From the NCBI GenBank assembly GCA_003278805.1, contig QCDC01000002.1:54771-118770 (forward strand): 64,000 nucleotides of DNA. The letters are read 5' to 3'. The notes beneath the pieces were generated by a model, which searched no databases, had not been told where the DNA came from, and saw nothing but the letters and a program-made list of their open reading frames with translations. Source of the stretch: Pelagibacteraceae bacterium AG-349-L17. Its GTDB lineage: Bacteria; Pseudomonadota; Alphaproteobacteria; Pelagibacterales; Pelagibacteraceae. Every line of letters begins with the position of its first letter. Within the stretch, counting starts at the first letter, position 1. Below, piece by piece: positions 1-8,838 of the stretch. A program made the translations under genes and the position numbers.

Positions 1-295
1 ATTCCCAGTCAAAATTTACTGTTGGGTCTTCCAAATTAGATCTATAAAAATATTCACTTATCGAATCTTCCATTCTTTTTCCAATTTCTTTTATTTGATT
101 TAATGTTTTTAAATCATCGCTCATCTTTTCTTTTTCTTTAACTTTTTCATAAATTTGAGCTGCTTGTGCATTTAATTTAGCCTCAGGTATAATTTTTAAT
201 TGTTTTCGATCAGTTATTGGAGCAGTAGAACAAGAGTGCAAAAGTATACTTCCACATCCACAACCTATATATGTCAAAAATTTTCTTCTATCCAT
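1..295 (-). CDS. M48 family zinc metallopeptidase, lipoprotein-like (partial, N-terminal end only)
   Basis: Only the first 98 codons lie in the window; the rest runs off the left edge. The start is the ATG at 295. The protein begins MDRRKFL, a twin-arginine-like motif, followed by a short hydrophobic stretch and a Cys-containing segment (LLHSCS) that looks like a lipobox. Next comes TDRKQLKIIPEAKLNAQA, the conserved entry to the BepA/LoiP-type M48 family ('TGRxQL...'). The HExxH catalytic motif would lie outside the window and was not seen. The family consists of periplasmic or membrane-associated proteases that act on misfolded envelope proteins. The assignment rests on the N-terminal motif only. 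Confidence 0.6.
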   Translation of the reverse strand, partial: MDRRKFLTYIGCGCGSILLHSCSTAPITDRKQLKIIPEAKLNAQAAQIYEKVKEKEKMSDDLKTLNQIKEIGKRMEDSISEYFYRSNLEDPTVNFDWE

Positions 296-326
296 ATCTA
301 CTTAAAATTGATAATAGTATTTTAAC

Positions 327-404
327 ATGAATCTCAATAACAAAATTTTAATTGTATTATTTATCATTGCAATTGTTTTTGTTGTATACGCTAGTTATAG
401 TTAA
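327..404 (+). CDS. possible 25-residue single-membrane-span peptide
   Basis: ATG at 327 opens 25 codons ending in TAA at 402-404, just 8 bases before the DUF502 gene. The peptide starts MNLNNK, followed by about 17 hydrophobic residues (ILIVLFIIAIVFVVYA), the layout of a tiny membrane protein. No clear Shine-Dalgarno precedes it. In DNA this T-rich, short hydrophobic reading frames arise easily by chance, so the support is only the position between a divergent pair and the tidy spacing to the next start. I do not recognise a family. Confidence 0.3.
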   Translation: MNLNNKILIVLFIIAIVFVVYASYS

Positions 405-412
405 TTTTAAAT

Positions 413-1030
413 ATGGCAAAAAAGGGCTCAAAAAAATCTTTTTCATTAACATTAAGAAATTATTTTATTACTGGTGTTGTTGTTTTAATACCGATTGGTT
501 TTACGCTCTATTTAACTAAAATTTTAATAGGTATTTCATCAAATTTAATTCCTAAAAATATTAATCCAAATAGTTATTTGCCATTTAATATTCCTGGGGT
601 TGAAATTATTATTTCAATATTATTAATAACCATTGTTGGTGGACTTTCATTATCATTTTTTGGAAGAAGAATTCTTAAACTGATAGATGATTTATTCAAA
701 AGAATTCCATTTTTAAGAACAGTTTATTCAGCAATTGTTCAAATGACAGAAACTTTTTCAAAAAAAGATGATGGAAAAAAAAGTGTAGTTTTAGTTGAAT
801 ATCCAAGACGAGGTGTTTGGGCAGTTGGTTTTGCTACGAAAGAAAATAAAGGAGAAATGGCTCAAAAAACTGGTAAGAATTTAATTAACGTTTTTGTGCC
901 AACAACTCCAAATCCAACTAGTGGGTTTTTATTAATGTTTCCTACAGAGGATGTTATTTACTTAAATATGTCATTTGAGGAGGCATCTAAGTTTATAGTT
1001 TCAGCAGGCACCTCTACCAAAAAAACTTAA
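413..1030 (+). CDS. DUF502 family membrane protein
   Basis: This 205-residue protein has a basic N-terminus (MAKKGSKKS) and a first membrane span at about residues 16-38 containing the family-typical ITGVVVLIPIGFT. A second span lies at about 60-82, followed by FGRRILKLIDDLFKRIPFLRTVYSAIVQ, a characteristic DUF502 block. The soluble C-terminal part holds the conserved 'VEYPRRGVWAVGF' and 'VPTTPNPTSGFLLM' segments. DUF502 proteins are inner-membrane proteins of unknown biochemical role. In alphaproteobacteria a DUF502 gene is often found next to recG, as here. Its stop codon overlaps that of the convergent recG, leaving no terminator space. Confidence 0.9.
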   Translation: MAKKGSKKSFSLTLRNYFITGVVVLIPIGFTLYLTKILIGISSNLIPKNINPNSYLPFNIPGVEIIISILLITIVGGLSLSFFGRRILKLIDDLFKRIPFLRTVYSAIVQMTETFSKKDDGKKSVVLVEYPRRGVWAVGFATKENKGEMAQKTGKNLINVFVPTTPNPTSGFLLMFPTEDVIYLNMSFEEASKFIVSAGTSTKKT

Positions 1031-3078
1031 GCAATATCATTTATTATATCAGCCCTATCGTACAATTTTATCAAAGTTTTGAATTTACTTATATCTTCAT
1101 TTGATTTTTCTATTCTTCTCATTTCTTTTTCAGCTAATAAGAAAAGATCACTATTCTGAATTGGATCTGCTAACTTAAAATTTTTTACACCACTTTGTTT
1201 AAATCCTAAAATATCCCCAAACCCTCGTAATTTCATATCCTCTTCAGATATTAAGAAACCATCATTAGTGTCTTTTAAAATTTTTATTCTTTTTTTTGCG
1301 TTTTCGCTTAGATTTGATTTAAACATTAATATACATGTAGAGTCTTTATCTCCACGACCAACTCTACCTCTTAATTGATGAAGTTGAGATAAACCAAATT
1401 TGTCAGCATTTTCAATTATAATAGTATTTGCATTTGGAAAATCTATCCCAACTTCAATAATCGTTGTAGAAACCAAAATCTTAAATTTATTATTTAAAAA
1501 ATTGTTTAGTATTTCATTTTTTTCATCTACATCAGTTTTTCCATGAAGTAAACAAACTTGATTTGGAAACTTTCTTTTTAAATATTCATACTTTTTTACA
1601 GCAGATGAGTGATCCAGCTTTTTAGACTCTTCAATTAATGGACAAACCCAAAAAATTTGATTTCCTAAGTTAATTTCTTTTCTTATAAATTTTAAAACAT
1701 CTTCAATTTTTATCTCTAATTTACTATACGTTTTAATTGGTTTTCTATTTTTAGGTTTTTCTCTAATTATTGAAATATCCATATCACCATAAATTGTCAT
1801 TGTTAGAGTTCTAGGTATAGGTGTTGCTGTCATTAATAATACGTCACAATTTGATCCACCTTTGTCCGACAATTTTTTTCTTTGATTCACTCCAAACTTA
1901 TGTTGTTCATCTATAATTATTAATCCTAATTTTTTGAAAATTACTTTTTTTTGAAAAATAGCGTGTGTACCAAAAATAATATCAATTTTATTATTTTCTA
2001 ATCTTTGAAGTATTTCCTTTTTTACCTTGTATTCTGATTTTCCAGAAATGAGAGCTATATTTATATTTTTAGGAAATATTTTTTTTGCAAGATTAAAATG
2101 TTGTCTTGTTAGAATTTCTGTAGGAGCCATAAAAGCAACTTGGAAACCAGAATTTATGGTATTTATCGCCGCTAAAAGAGACACTATTGTTTTTCCACTA
2201 CCAACGTCTCCTTGCAAAAGTCTAAACATTTTAGTTGGTGAACTTAAATCTTTGTTTATTTCGTTAAGTGATTTTTGTTGATCATCTGTAAGAGAGAAAT
2301 CTAATTTATTAATTATAGAGTTTTGTTTATTTAAATTAATAACTTTATTTTTTTTTTTAATTTTTCTTATTTTTTTTCTTATTTCAGAATTAACAAGAAA
2401 CGTTGAAAATATTTCATCAAAAGCAAGTCTTTGATAGAAATTTGATTTATAATTTCCGATATTTTCAGGTTTGTGCAGTTCTTTAATTGAACTATTCCAA
2501 CTTATGTTTTTAAATTTAGATATAATACTTTTAGAGTGCCATTCGTTAAAAACTGGTAAATTATTGATTATTTGATTTAAGATTTTATTGTATATTTTTT
2601 CAGAAATACCTTCTGTTAATGAGTATTTATTATGAGTTTGTTTGATTAAAGAAGAATCCTCAGAAACGTATTTTGGATTTGAAATTTGATATTTATTCCT
2701 AAAATGACCTATTTTACCACTAACAGTAATTTCTTTTCTTAATGGAAGTATTTTTTTTATGTATCCTTCATAACTATTAAAAAAAACACAATCTATTTCT
2801 CCAGTTTCATCACTACATAAAACTCTATTTGGTAATTTCCTAATACGAGGGAAGTTGTACTTTCGAGGAATTATAGTTACTGTTTGTATTTCACCAATTT
2901 TTAAATCTTTTATTTTTGATGACAAGCTTCTATCTGTATAAGATTTTGGAAGTTTCCATAGTAAATCAAATAAATTATTAATATTTTTCTTCTTTAATAA
3001 ATTTTTTGTCTTAATACCTACACCTTTTAAAGAACTTAAATCTGACAATAAATATTCATAATTTGTTTTATTATTCAT
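1027..3078 (-). CDS. recG: ATP-dependent DNA helicase RecG
   Basis: RecG is a cytoplasmic helicase that regresses stalled replication forks and moves Holliday junctions. The 683 residues match the usual length. An N-terminal wedge/OB domain (about 1-260) is followed by SF2 motor domains. Walker A is LLQGDVGSGKT (about 290-300), motif Ia gives MAPTEIL, the Walker B box is DEQHKFGV, motif III is LMTATPIPRTL, and motif VI is QLRGRVGRG with the RecG-type TIIEVGIDFPNA before it. The gene is divergent from sdhE and convergent with the DUF502 gene, an arrangement common in alphaproteobacteria. Confidence 0.97.
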   Translation of the reverse strand: MNNKTNYEYLLSDLSSLKGVGIKTKNLLKKKNINNLFDLLWKLPKSYTDRSLSSKIKDLKIGEIQTVTIIPRKYNFPRIRKLPNRVLCSDETGEIDCVFFNSYEGYIKKILPLRKEITVSGKIGHFRNKYQISNPKYVSEDSSLIKQTHNKYSLTEGISEKIYNKILNQIINNLPVFNEWHSKSIISKFKNISWNSSIKELHKPENIGNYKSNFYQRLAFDEIFSTFLVNSEIRKKIRKIKKKNKVINLNKQNSIINKLDFSLTDDQQKSLNEINKDLSSPTKMFRLLQGDVGSGKTIVSLLAAINTINSGFQVAFMAPTEILTRQHFNLAKKIFPKNINIALISGKSEYKVKKEILQRLENNKIDIIFGTHAIFQKKVIFKKLGLIIIDEQHKFGVNQRKKLSDKGGSNCDVLLMTATPIPRTLTMTIYGDMDISIIREKPKNRKPIKTYSKLEIKIEDVLKFIRKEINLGNQIFWVCPLIEESKKLDHSSAVKKYEYLKRKFPNQVCLLHGKTDVDEKNEILNNFLNNKFKILVSTTIIEVGIDFPNANTIIIENADKFGLSQLHQLRGRVGRGDKDSTCILMFKSNLSENAKKRIKILKDTNDGFLISEEDMKLRGFGDILGFKQSGVKNFKLADPIQNSDLFLLAEKEMRRIEKSNEDISKFKTLIKLYDRADIINDIA

Positions 3079-3103
3079 TAACTACTAATATATTCTAATT
3101 ATT

Positions 3104-3367
3104 ATGATCAACATAGATGAATTAAAAAAAAAAATTATTTACCGATCTAATTATAGAGGCACGAAAGAAATGGATAATCTTTTGGGTGCATTTACAAAAA
3201 AATATCTAAATGATTTAAATGAAAATGATCTTCTTGATTTAGAAAAACTACTGAATATAGATGACACTAATTTGTATAATTTTTATAATGGTTTTAAAAC
3301 CGATTTTGAATTTGAAAATAATAATATCAATTTCTTATATAAAAATTTTAACTATACACAAAAATGA
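3104..3367 (+). CDS. sdhE: FAD assembly factor SdhE (succinate dehydrogenase assembly factor 2)
   Basis: SdhE helps attach FAD covalently to the flavoprotein subunit SdhA of succinate dehydrogenase. This 87-residue protein carries the defining YRGTKEMDNLLGAF segment (RGxxE motif, about residues 18-31). A Glu/Asp/Leu-rich helical stretch follows (LNENDLLDLEKLL), as in the YgfY/DUF339 family. It is divergent from recG with only 25 bases between the start codons, a known alphaproteobacterial pairing. The TGA stop abuts, without a single spare base, the CCA end of the opposite-strand tRNA-Ser. Confidence 0.92.
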   Translation: MINIDELKKKIIYRSNYRGTKEMDNLLGAFTKKYLNDLNENDLLDLEKLLNIDDTNLYNFYNGFKTDFEFENNNINFLYKNFNYTQK

Positions 3368-3457
3368 TGGCGGAGAGACTGGGATTCGAACCCAGGAAAG
3401 AGTTGCCCCTTTGCCGGTTTTCAAGACCGGTGCTTTCAACCACTCAGCCATCTCTCC
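3368..3457 (-). tRNA. tRNA-Ser (anticodon TGA)
   Basis: Read on the minus strand, the acceptor GGAGAGA pairs with TCTCTCC, followed by discriminator G and an encoded CCA. The anticodon stem-loop has CCGGT/ACCGG around CTTGAAA, giving anticodon TGA. The long variable arm typical of tRNA-Ser and the T-loop GGTTCGAATCCC are present. It decodes UCA and, by wobble, other UCN codons. It is 90 nt long and its 3' end touches the stop codon of sdhE on the other strand. Confidence 0.97.
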
Positions 3458-3543
3458 GTGAGCAAGGTTTTATAATTATAATTATTTAATTCAACCATAA
3501 AATAGTCTAATAAACTTATTAATTACAAGCATCATGCTTTTCT

Positions 3544-4422
3544 ATGAATAAAGAATTTAACAAAGGCTTATTACTTGCTGGGTTTGGATCTTTTTGGTGG
3601 GGATTTTTTGGTGTAATTTATTTTAAATATATCGCTTATATTGGGCATATCGAATTAGTAGTTCATAGATGTTTGTGGACAGCGTTTACTTTAATTCTGA
3701 CTACTTTTTTTTTCTCTAAAGGGAATGTTTTTTTTAAAATTGTAAAAAATAAATCAAATTTATTTTATTTATTTATTTCAGGATTTTTAATTTTTATAAA
3801 TTGGGGTGTATGGATATATGCTATAGCAACAAATAGAATTATAGATGCAAGTTTTGGGTATTTTATAATGCCCATTTTAAGCGTAATGCTTGGTTATCTT
3901 TTTTTTAAAGAAAAACTTAATAAAAAAAGAATTTTTTCAATTCTGTTAGTTATTCTATCTATCCTTTTTTTAATAATAGTAAGCATTAAATCATTGCCTT
4001 GGGTTGGTTTAATTGTTGCTTTAAGTTGGGGCTTTTACAATCTTGTTAGAAAAAAAATAAACGTTGATACTGATGTAGGCCTTCTTATTGAGAGTTTATT
4101 TATATTACCATTTGCACTGTTAGCTTTTTATTTAATAGCAAGTAAAGGATATAATGATTTTCGATTATCTGATCCATCGATGATGCTATTTATTTATCTT
4201 GCTGGACCTATGACTGTCATACCTTTATTTTTATATGTTAGGGGGGTTGAACTCTGTGGTTTAGGACCAACTGGCATGATATTTTATATAACTCCCACTT
4301 TTCAGTTTTTATTAGGCTATTTTTATTACAACGAACCTTTTTCAATAACAAAATTAGTTAGTTTTATTTTTATTTGGATTGCTGTAATTATATATTTGAA
4401 GGATTTACATGAAACTAATTAA
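3544..4422 (+). CDS. rarD: RarD-type EamA permease
   Basis: This 292-residue integral membrane protein of the DMT superfamily has about ten predicted hydrophobic spans. The N-terminal GFGSFWWGFFGVIYFKYI and IELVVHRCLW blocks match the RarD subfamily ('ALSAYFIWGLSPLYFK...EILAHRxLWS'), as does SWGFYNLVRK at the start of the second EamA repeat (about 155-165). The family was named from the chloramphenicol-sensitive rarD locus, and the physiological substrate is not established. The last 14 bases overlap mltB, suggesting cotranscription as the head of the rarD-mltB-rlpA-dacA-tmk-holB-metG run. Confidence 0.9.
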   Translation: MNKEFNKGLLLAGFGSFWWGFFGVIYFKYIAYIGHIELVVHRCLWTAFTLILTTFFFSKGNVFFKIVKNKSNLFYLFISGFLIFINWGVWIYAIATNRIIDASFGYFIMPILSVMLGYLFFKEKLNKKRIFSILLVILSILFLIIVSIKSLPWVGLIVALSWGFYNLVRKKINVDTDVGLLIESLFILPFALLAFYLIASKGYNDFRLSDPSMMLFIYLAGPMTVIPLFLYVRGVELCGLGPTGMIFYITPTFQFLLGYFYYNEPFSITKLVSFIFIWIAVIIYLKDLHETN

Positions 4423-5410
4423 CTTTTTTTTATTTTTTATTTTTATTTCTATTAATTTCTCATTTGCTGATATCAATAAAGAATTTGAAAATTGGAAATT
4501 AAATTTTAAAAAAATAGCTTTAAAAAATAACATTTCAGAAAAAACGTTTGATAGAGTTATGTCTAATACTAAATTTTTATCAGATGTAATAAAATATGAT
4601 AGATATCAACCTGAATTTTATGAAGATACTAAAACTTATATTTCAAAAAGAACATCCTCAAAAAAAGTTTCCCTAGGTAAAAAATTCTATGAAAAAAATT
4701 CAAAGTTGATAAATGCAGTTGAAAACAAATTTAGTATAGAGAGAGAATTGCTATTAGCTTTAATGGGAATAGAAACTAATTTTGGAACCTATGTTGGAAA
4801 AATGGATATTTTATCCTCTTTAGCAACTTTAAGTTTTGATAAAAGAAGATCAGAATTTTTTACAAATGAATTATTAATACTTTTGAGATTAATAGAAAAT
4901 GAACAAATAGATTATAAAACATTATATGGATCTTGGGCAGGTGCTTTTGGTTTTTTCCAATTCATGCCATCAACAATGAAAAATTATGCAATTGACCATG
5001 ATGGTAATGGGTATATAGATTTAAAAAATAATAATGATGCTTATGCTTCAGCATCAAACTATTTAAATCAAATAGGCTGGAAAAGTGAAAATCCTTGTTT
5101 TTATAGAATTGATTTATCAGACAATATACCAAGTAAATATTTAAACATTTCCGCAAAAAAACTTCATGATAAAAAAAAGTTAAAATATTTTAGAAAATAT
5201 ATTAAAAATAATGATCAAATAGATAATAAGCACAACTCTTTAAAGGTAGCTATTATAACTCCAGATAAAGATATCATACCTGATGCCGAAACTTTAAATC
5301 CAGCTTATATTGTATTTGATAACTATGAGATAATATTAAAATGGAATAGGTCATTGCGATTTGCTTTAGCAGTTTGTACATTAAAAGATAAATTTAAAAA
5401 TGAACTTTAA
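4409..5410 (+). CDS. mltB: lytic murein transglycosylase, MltB-like
   Basis: The protein should cleave the glycan chain of peptidoglycan to a 1,6-anhydroMurNAc product in the periplasm. Of its 333 residues, the first ~20 form a signal peptide ending near FADINKEF. There is no lipobox Cys, so it is likely soluble or loosely attached. The catalytic Glu is in LLALMGIETNFGTYVG, and GSWAGAFGFFQFMPSTMKNYAIDHDGNGYIDLKN holds the conserved SLT_2/MltB blocks. It overlaps rarD by 14 bases and the following SPOR lipoprotein by 11 bases, so the wall genes here are probably translationally coupled. Confidence 0.93.
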   Translation: MKLINFFLFFIFISINFSFADINKEFENWKLNFKKIALKNNISEKTFDRVMSNTKFLSDVIKYDRYQPEFYEDTKTYISKRTSSKKVSLGKKFYEKNSKLINAVENKFSIERELLLALMGIETNFGTYVGKMDILSSLATLSFDKRRSEFFTNELLILLRLIENEQIDYKTLYGSWAGAFGFFQFMPSTMKNYAIDHDGNGYIDLKNNNDAYASASNYLNQIGWKSENPCFYRIDLSDNIPSKYLNISAKKLHDKKKLKYFRKYIKNNDQIDNKHNSLKVAIITPDKDIIPDAETLNPAYIVFDNYEIILKWNRSLRFALAVCTLKDKFKNEL

Positions 5411-6161
5411 AAAATTAAAATTAATTATTTTTATACTTTTTTTATCTGCATGTAATCAATTTGATCAAAATAATAAAAACTTAGTTTATATTAGTGATCA
5501 AAAGTATAGTAATACTGGATTTGCTTTAATTTATGATGATGAATTAAAAAAAGAAAAAAAAATATCTAAAAAAATCGATAATAGGTCTCTTTTAATTTTT
5601 CATAATAAAATTAAAAAAAATTCATTTGTTAAAATTACCAATCCAATTAATGATAAGTCCATTATAGCAGAAGTAATCTCTAATAACGTTAAATTCTCTA
5701 CTTTTTATAACTCTGTAATTACGCAAAGAATTGCTGAGGAGTTATCACTTGACCCTAAAGAACCTTATATTGATCTTGTTTTAATCTCAAAAAGTTCAAC
5801 ATTTGTAGCTAAAAAGGCAAAGACTTTTGATGAAGAGAAAAGTGTAGCTGAAAAAGCTCCTGTTGACGGAATTACCATAGATAATCTGGGTAAAGAAAAG
5901 ACTAAAGAAGTCAAAACAAAAAAACATAAATTTTTATATTCGATAAAGATTGCAGATTTTTATTACCGAGACTCAGCAGAAAATATGGTTAATAGAATTA
6001 AAGATGAGACAAATATAAAAAGATCTGTAATTAAGAAATTATCTAAAACTAAATATAGGGTATTATTGGGTCCATTTAATGATATAAAAAAACTAGAAAA
6101 ATCATTTAACAAAATAAAAGTATTAAATTTTGAAAATATAGAGATATTAAAAGATGTTTAG
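5400..6161 (+). CDS. RlpA-like lipoprotein with C-terminal SPOR domain, degenerate catalytic domain
   Basis: A lipoprotein signal (LIIFILFLSAC, Cys near residue 18) leads into 253 residues. The middle part (about 70-145, KNSFVKITNPINDKSIIAEVI...NSVITQRIAEELSL) follows the double-psi beta-barrel pattern of RlpA ('GTxVxVTNxxNGxSxxVxVxDRGP...DLSxxAA'). The catalytic NDRGP is replaced by SNN, and the family's upstream YG-F-G-TA(S/N)GE motif is missing. The C-terminus (about 178-253) looks like a SPOR domain, which binds denuded glycan at septa. The order mltB-rlpA-dacA-tmk-holB is the usual alphaproteobacterial one, so orthology is likely even if enzymatic activity is doubtful. Confidence 0.72.
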   Translation: MNFKKLKLIIFILFLSACNQFDQNNKNLVYISDQKYSNTGFALIYDDELKKEKKISKKIDNRSLLIFHNKIKKNSFVKITNPINDKSIIAEVISNNVKFSTFYNSVITQRIAEELSLDPKEPYIDLVLISKSSTFVAKKAKTFDEEKSVAEKAPVDGITIDNLGKEKTKEVKTKKHKFLYSIKIADFYYRDSAENMVNRIKDETNIKRSVIKKLSKTKYRVLLGPFNDIKKLEKSFNKIKVLNFENIEILKDV

Positions 6162-7305
6162 AATATTATTAATTGTAATTTTTTTTAGTTTTTCATTAGT
6201 AAGTGTTTCAAAAGCTAATTTTGATGTAAAGGCAAGAACTGCAATTTTACAAGATTACCATTCTGGAGAAATTCTCTATGAAAAAGAGCCAGATATTTCA
6301 ATTTATCCAGCTTCTATGACAAAAATAATGACAGCAATTATTGCTTTTGATTTAATAAAATCTGGCGATCTTAGTTTGGATGAAAAATTTATAATATCAG
6401 AGAGAGCTTGGAGACTATCTACATCAGGATATTCGTCGATGTTTATAATGGTAGGTGATCAAGTCTCTGTAGAAAATTTATTAAGAGGTATCATCGTTGC
6501 TTCAGGTAATGATGCATGTATTGCATTGGCCGAAGGTATAGCAGGTACTGAAGAAGAATTTGCAATTTTAATGACTGCTAAAGCAAAAGAATTAGGGATG
6601 GATAATACAAACTTTTCTAATTCATCAGGAATAAATGACCCTGACAACTACTCGACTGTTAGAGATATTTTAAAAATGTCTAGATATTTAATTAAAGAAC
6701 ATCCTGAATTTTATAAAATGTTTGCTGAAAAAGAATTTACGTGGGATAGAACAGGGGGCGATCCAATAACACAAGGAAATAGAAATCCACTGCTTTATAA
6801 AAATCTTGGGGCAGATGGAATAAAAACTGGTTATTTAGCTGTTGAAAAATATTCTTTGGCATCATCGATAGATAGAAATGGCAGAAGATTGATTGCTGTA
6901 GGAAGCGGTTTTAATTCAAAAAATGCTAGATCTAAAGAGAGCACAAAATTACTTACATTTGGTCTTACTAACTATGATCTTGTAGAAATAGCTAAAGCTA
7001 ATAAACCATTACACAAAATTGATGTTTGGTTAGGAAAAGAGAATAGTGTAGAAGCATATTCGACGAAAGATATTTATAAAACAATCAAAAAAGCGAAAAA
7101 AAAACTTTTAAAAGTTGTTGTTAGGTATGATGGGCCAGTCGAAGCACCAATAAAAAAAGATCAAAAAATAGCCACTTTAAGAGTTGTTTATGATCAAGAG
7201 CTCGTTGGTGAATATGATTTACTTTCATCGAAAGAAATTAAAAAAGTTAATTTTTTTACAAGATTAATAAAATCAATAAATTATCTAATTTGGGGTGATG
7301 TCTAA
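6154..7305 (+). CDS. dacA: D-alanyl-D-alanine carboxypeptidase (PBP5/6 family)
   Basis: This 383-residue serine peptidase S11 trims the terminal D-Ala from peptidoglycan pentapeptides in the periplasm. It has a signal peptide (cleavage near SKANFDVKA), the SxxK catalytic motif in PASMTKIMTA (about residue 53), the SGN motif in VASGNDACIALAEG, and KTG in DGIKTGYL. A beta-rich C-terminal PBP5_C domain (about 275-365) is followed by a hydrophobic/basic tail (FFTRLIKSINYLIW) that may act as an amphipathic membrane anchor. It overlaps the previous gene by 8 bases and tmk by 8 bases. Confidence 0.95.
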   Translation: MFRILLIVIFFSFSLVSVSKANFDVKARTAILQDYHSGEILYEKEPDISIYPASMTKIMTAIIAFDLIKSGDLSLDEKFIISERAWRLSTSGYSSMFIMVGDQVSVENLLRGIIVASGNDACIALAEGIAGTEEEFAILMTAKAKELGMDNTNFSNSSGINDPDNYSTVRDILKMSRYLIKEHPEFYKMFAEKEFTWDRTGGDPITQGNRNPLLYKNLGADGIKTGYLAVEKYSLASSIDRNGRRLIAVGSGFNSKNARSKESTKLLTFGLTNYDLVEIAKANKPLHKIDVWLGKENSVEAYSTKDIYKTIKKAKKKLLKVVVRYDGPVEAPIKKDQKIATLRVVYDQELVGEYDLLSSKEIKKVNFFTRLIKSINYLIWGDV

Positions 7306-7912
7306 AAAACCCATCATTGTTTTTGAGGGTATAGAGGGTAGTGGCAAAAGTCATCATTTAAATAAAGTATCTAAATATTTAGACAAAAAAAAAATTAACT
7401 ACATAAAGATAAGAGAACCAGGTGGAAGTCTTAATTCTGAAAAAATAAGGAGATTAATTTTAAATAAAAAATCTAATTTTAACATATATACTGATTTACT
7501 TTTATATTTAGCAGCGCGTAGTGAAAATATAAATCTTATAAAAAAATCATACAAAAAAAAAATTATTTTGATTGATAGATTCATAGACTCAACTATTGCA
7601 TATCAGCATTATGGTATGGGTGTTGATTTAAACATTATAAATATTATAAATAAATTTCTATTAAAAAGCATTAAAGTCAATTTTACTTTCCTCAATGTTG
7701 TGAATAAAAAAAATCTATTTCAAAGATTAAAAAATAGAAAATCTCTCAATCGATATGATCAGTTTGATATGAATTTTTATAATAAAGTTCAAAAAGGTTT
7801 TTTGAAATTAGCTAAATCGAATAAAAAATTATACAAAATAATTGATTCTAATTTAGATATAAAAATAAATGAAGATTTAATAATAAATCAAATTAAAAAA
7901 TTAATTAAATGA
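7298..7912 (+). CDS. tmk: thymidylate kinase
   Basis: Tmk phosphorylates dTMP to dTDP in the cytoplasm. The P-loop is FEGIEGSGKSHH, the substrate-binding DR(x) region appears as IREPGGSLNSEKIR, and the lid region follows IDRFIDSTIAYQHYGMG. The frame opens with GTG at 7295 followed directly by ATG at 7298. I chose the ATG because it starts the conserved 'SKKPIIVFEG' sequence directly. The start overlaps the dacA stop and the gene ends 4 bases into holB. Length (204 residues) is normal. Confidence 0.94.
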   Translation: MSKKPIIVFEGIEGSGKSHHLNKVSKYLDKKKINYIKIREPGGSLNSEKIRRLILNKKSNFNIYTDLLLYLAARSENINLIKKSYKKKIILIDRFIDSTIAYQHYGMGVDLNIINIINKFLLKSIKVNFTFLNVVNKKNLFQRLKNRKSLNRYDQFDMNFYNKVQKGFLKLAKSNKKLYKIIDSNLDIKINEDLIINQIKKLIK

Positions 7913-8838
7913 ATTTAAATCCACTTACTCAAATAAATTTATCTGAGCACAAAGAAGTTTTTAATCAATTATATAAATTATCTAAAAAAAATTCTTTGCC
8001 TAATAAAATTCTTTTATCTGGTGAAAAAGGTATCGGAAAATCAACATTAGCGTATCATTTAATTAATCTTGTATTATCTGAAAATGAAGAACATCCATAT
8101 GACTTTGAAAATAATAAAATTAATCCAAATAATAAGTCATACAAACTTATGCTAAATAAATCTAATCCAAATTTTTATTTAATTGATGTCTTAGAGGAAA
8201 AAAAAAATATCGATATTAATCAAATTAGGGAATTGATAAAAAATCTAAATAAATCCTCATTTAATAATAAAAAGAGATTTGTTTTAATTGATAATATTGA
8301 ATTACTAAACTTAAATTCTATTTATGCTTTGTTAAAAATTTTAGAAGAACCTAATGAGAATATAAATTTTATTTTAATAAATAATAATAAAAGAGTGCTA
8401 CCAACTCTTAAATCTAGATGTTTAAATTTCAAAGTTTTTTTAACAAAAGAACAGTCTATTAGAATTGTTAATCAATTATTAAATGATGACATAAATACTA
8501 TTATCAATAATAAGTTATTTGATTATTATGCAACTCCTGGAAAGTTATTTAAATTAATTAAGTTATCTGAAGAATATAACTTAGATCTTGTTAATTTTGA
8601 TTTAAAAACAACTCTAACAACCATAATTAAAAATAAAATTTATAAAAAAGATAAATCAATTATCGAAATCATTTATTCTTTTATTGAACTTTATTTTAGA
8701 AACAATATATCTAGCAAAAATATTAATTTACTAAAGTCATACCATTATTTTTTAGAAAAAATTAATAATACTAGAACTTATAATTTAGATGAGGAAACAT
8801 TGTTTATGGAATTTGAGGATAAAATAATAAATGGATAA
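7909..8838 (+). CDS. holB: DNA polymerase III delta' subunit
   Basis: HolB is the delta' subunit of the clamp loader. This 309-residue AAA+ protein has a P-loop-like LLSGEKGIGKSTLAYHL (about 35-51) and the SRC sensor motif in LPTLKSRCLNFKVF. The family pattern 'NSIYALLKILEEPNENINFILI' matches the 'NALLKxLEEPP' box. No zinc-binding Cys cluster is seen, as is common in alphaproteobacterial HolB. It sits between tmk and metG in the conserved alphaproteobacterial order, overlapping both by 4-8 bases. Confidence 0.92.
   Translation: MNLNPLTQINLSEHKEVFNQLYKLSKKNSLPNKILLSGEKGIGKSTLAYHLINLVLSENEEHPYDFENNKINPNNKSYKLMLNKSNPNFYLIDVLEEKKNIDINQIRELIKNLNKSSFNNKKRFVLIDNIELLNLNSIYALLKILEEPNENINFILINNNKRVLPTLKSRCLNFKVFLTKEQSIRIVNQLLNDDINTIINNKLFDYYATPGKLFKLIKLSEEYNLDLVNFDLKTTLTTIIKNKIYKKDKSIIEIIYSFIELYFRNNISSKNINLLKSYHYFLEKINNTRTYNLDEETLFMEFEDKIING

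Noticed and set aside
3261..3461. A 66-codon plus-strand frame running across the antisense of tRNA-Ser(TGA)
   Set aside because: The GGETGIRTQERVAPLPVFKTGAFN-type translation is a well-known artefact of reading a tRNA-Ser backwards. It also overlaps sdhE.
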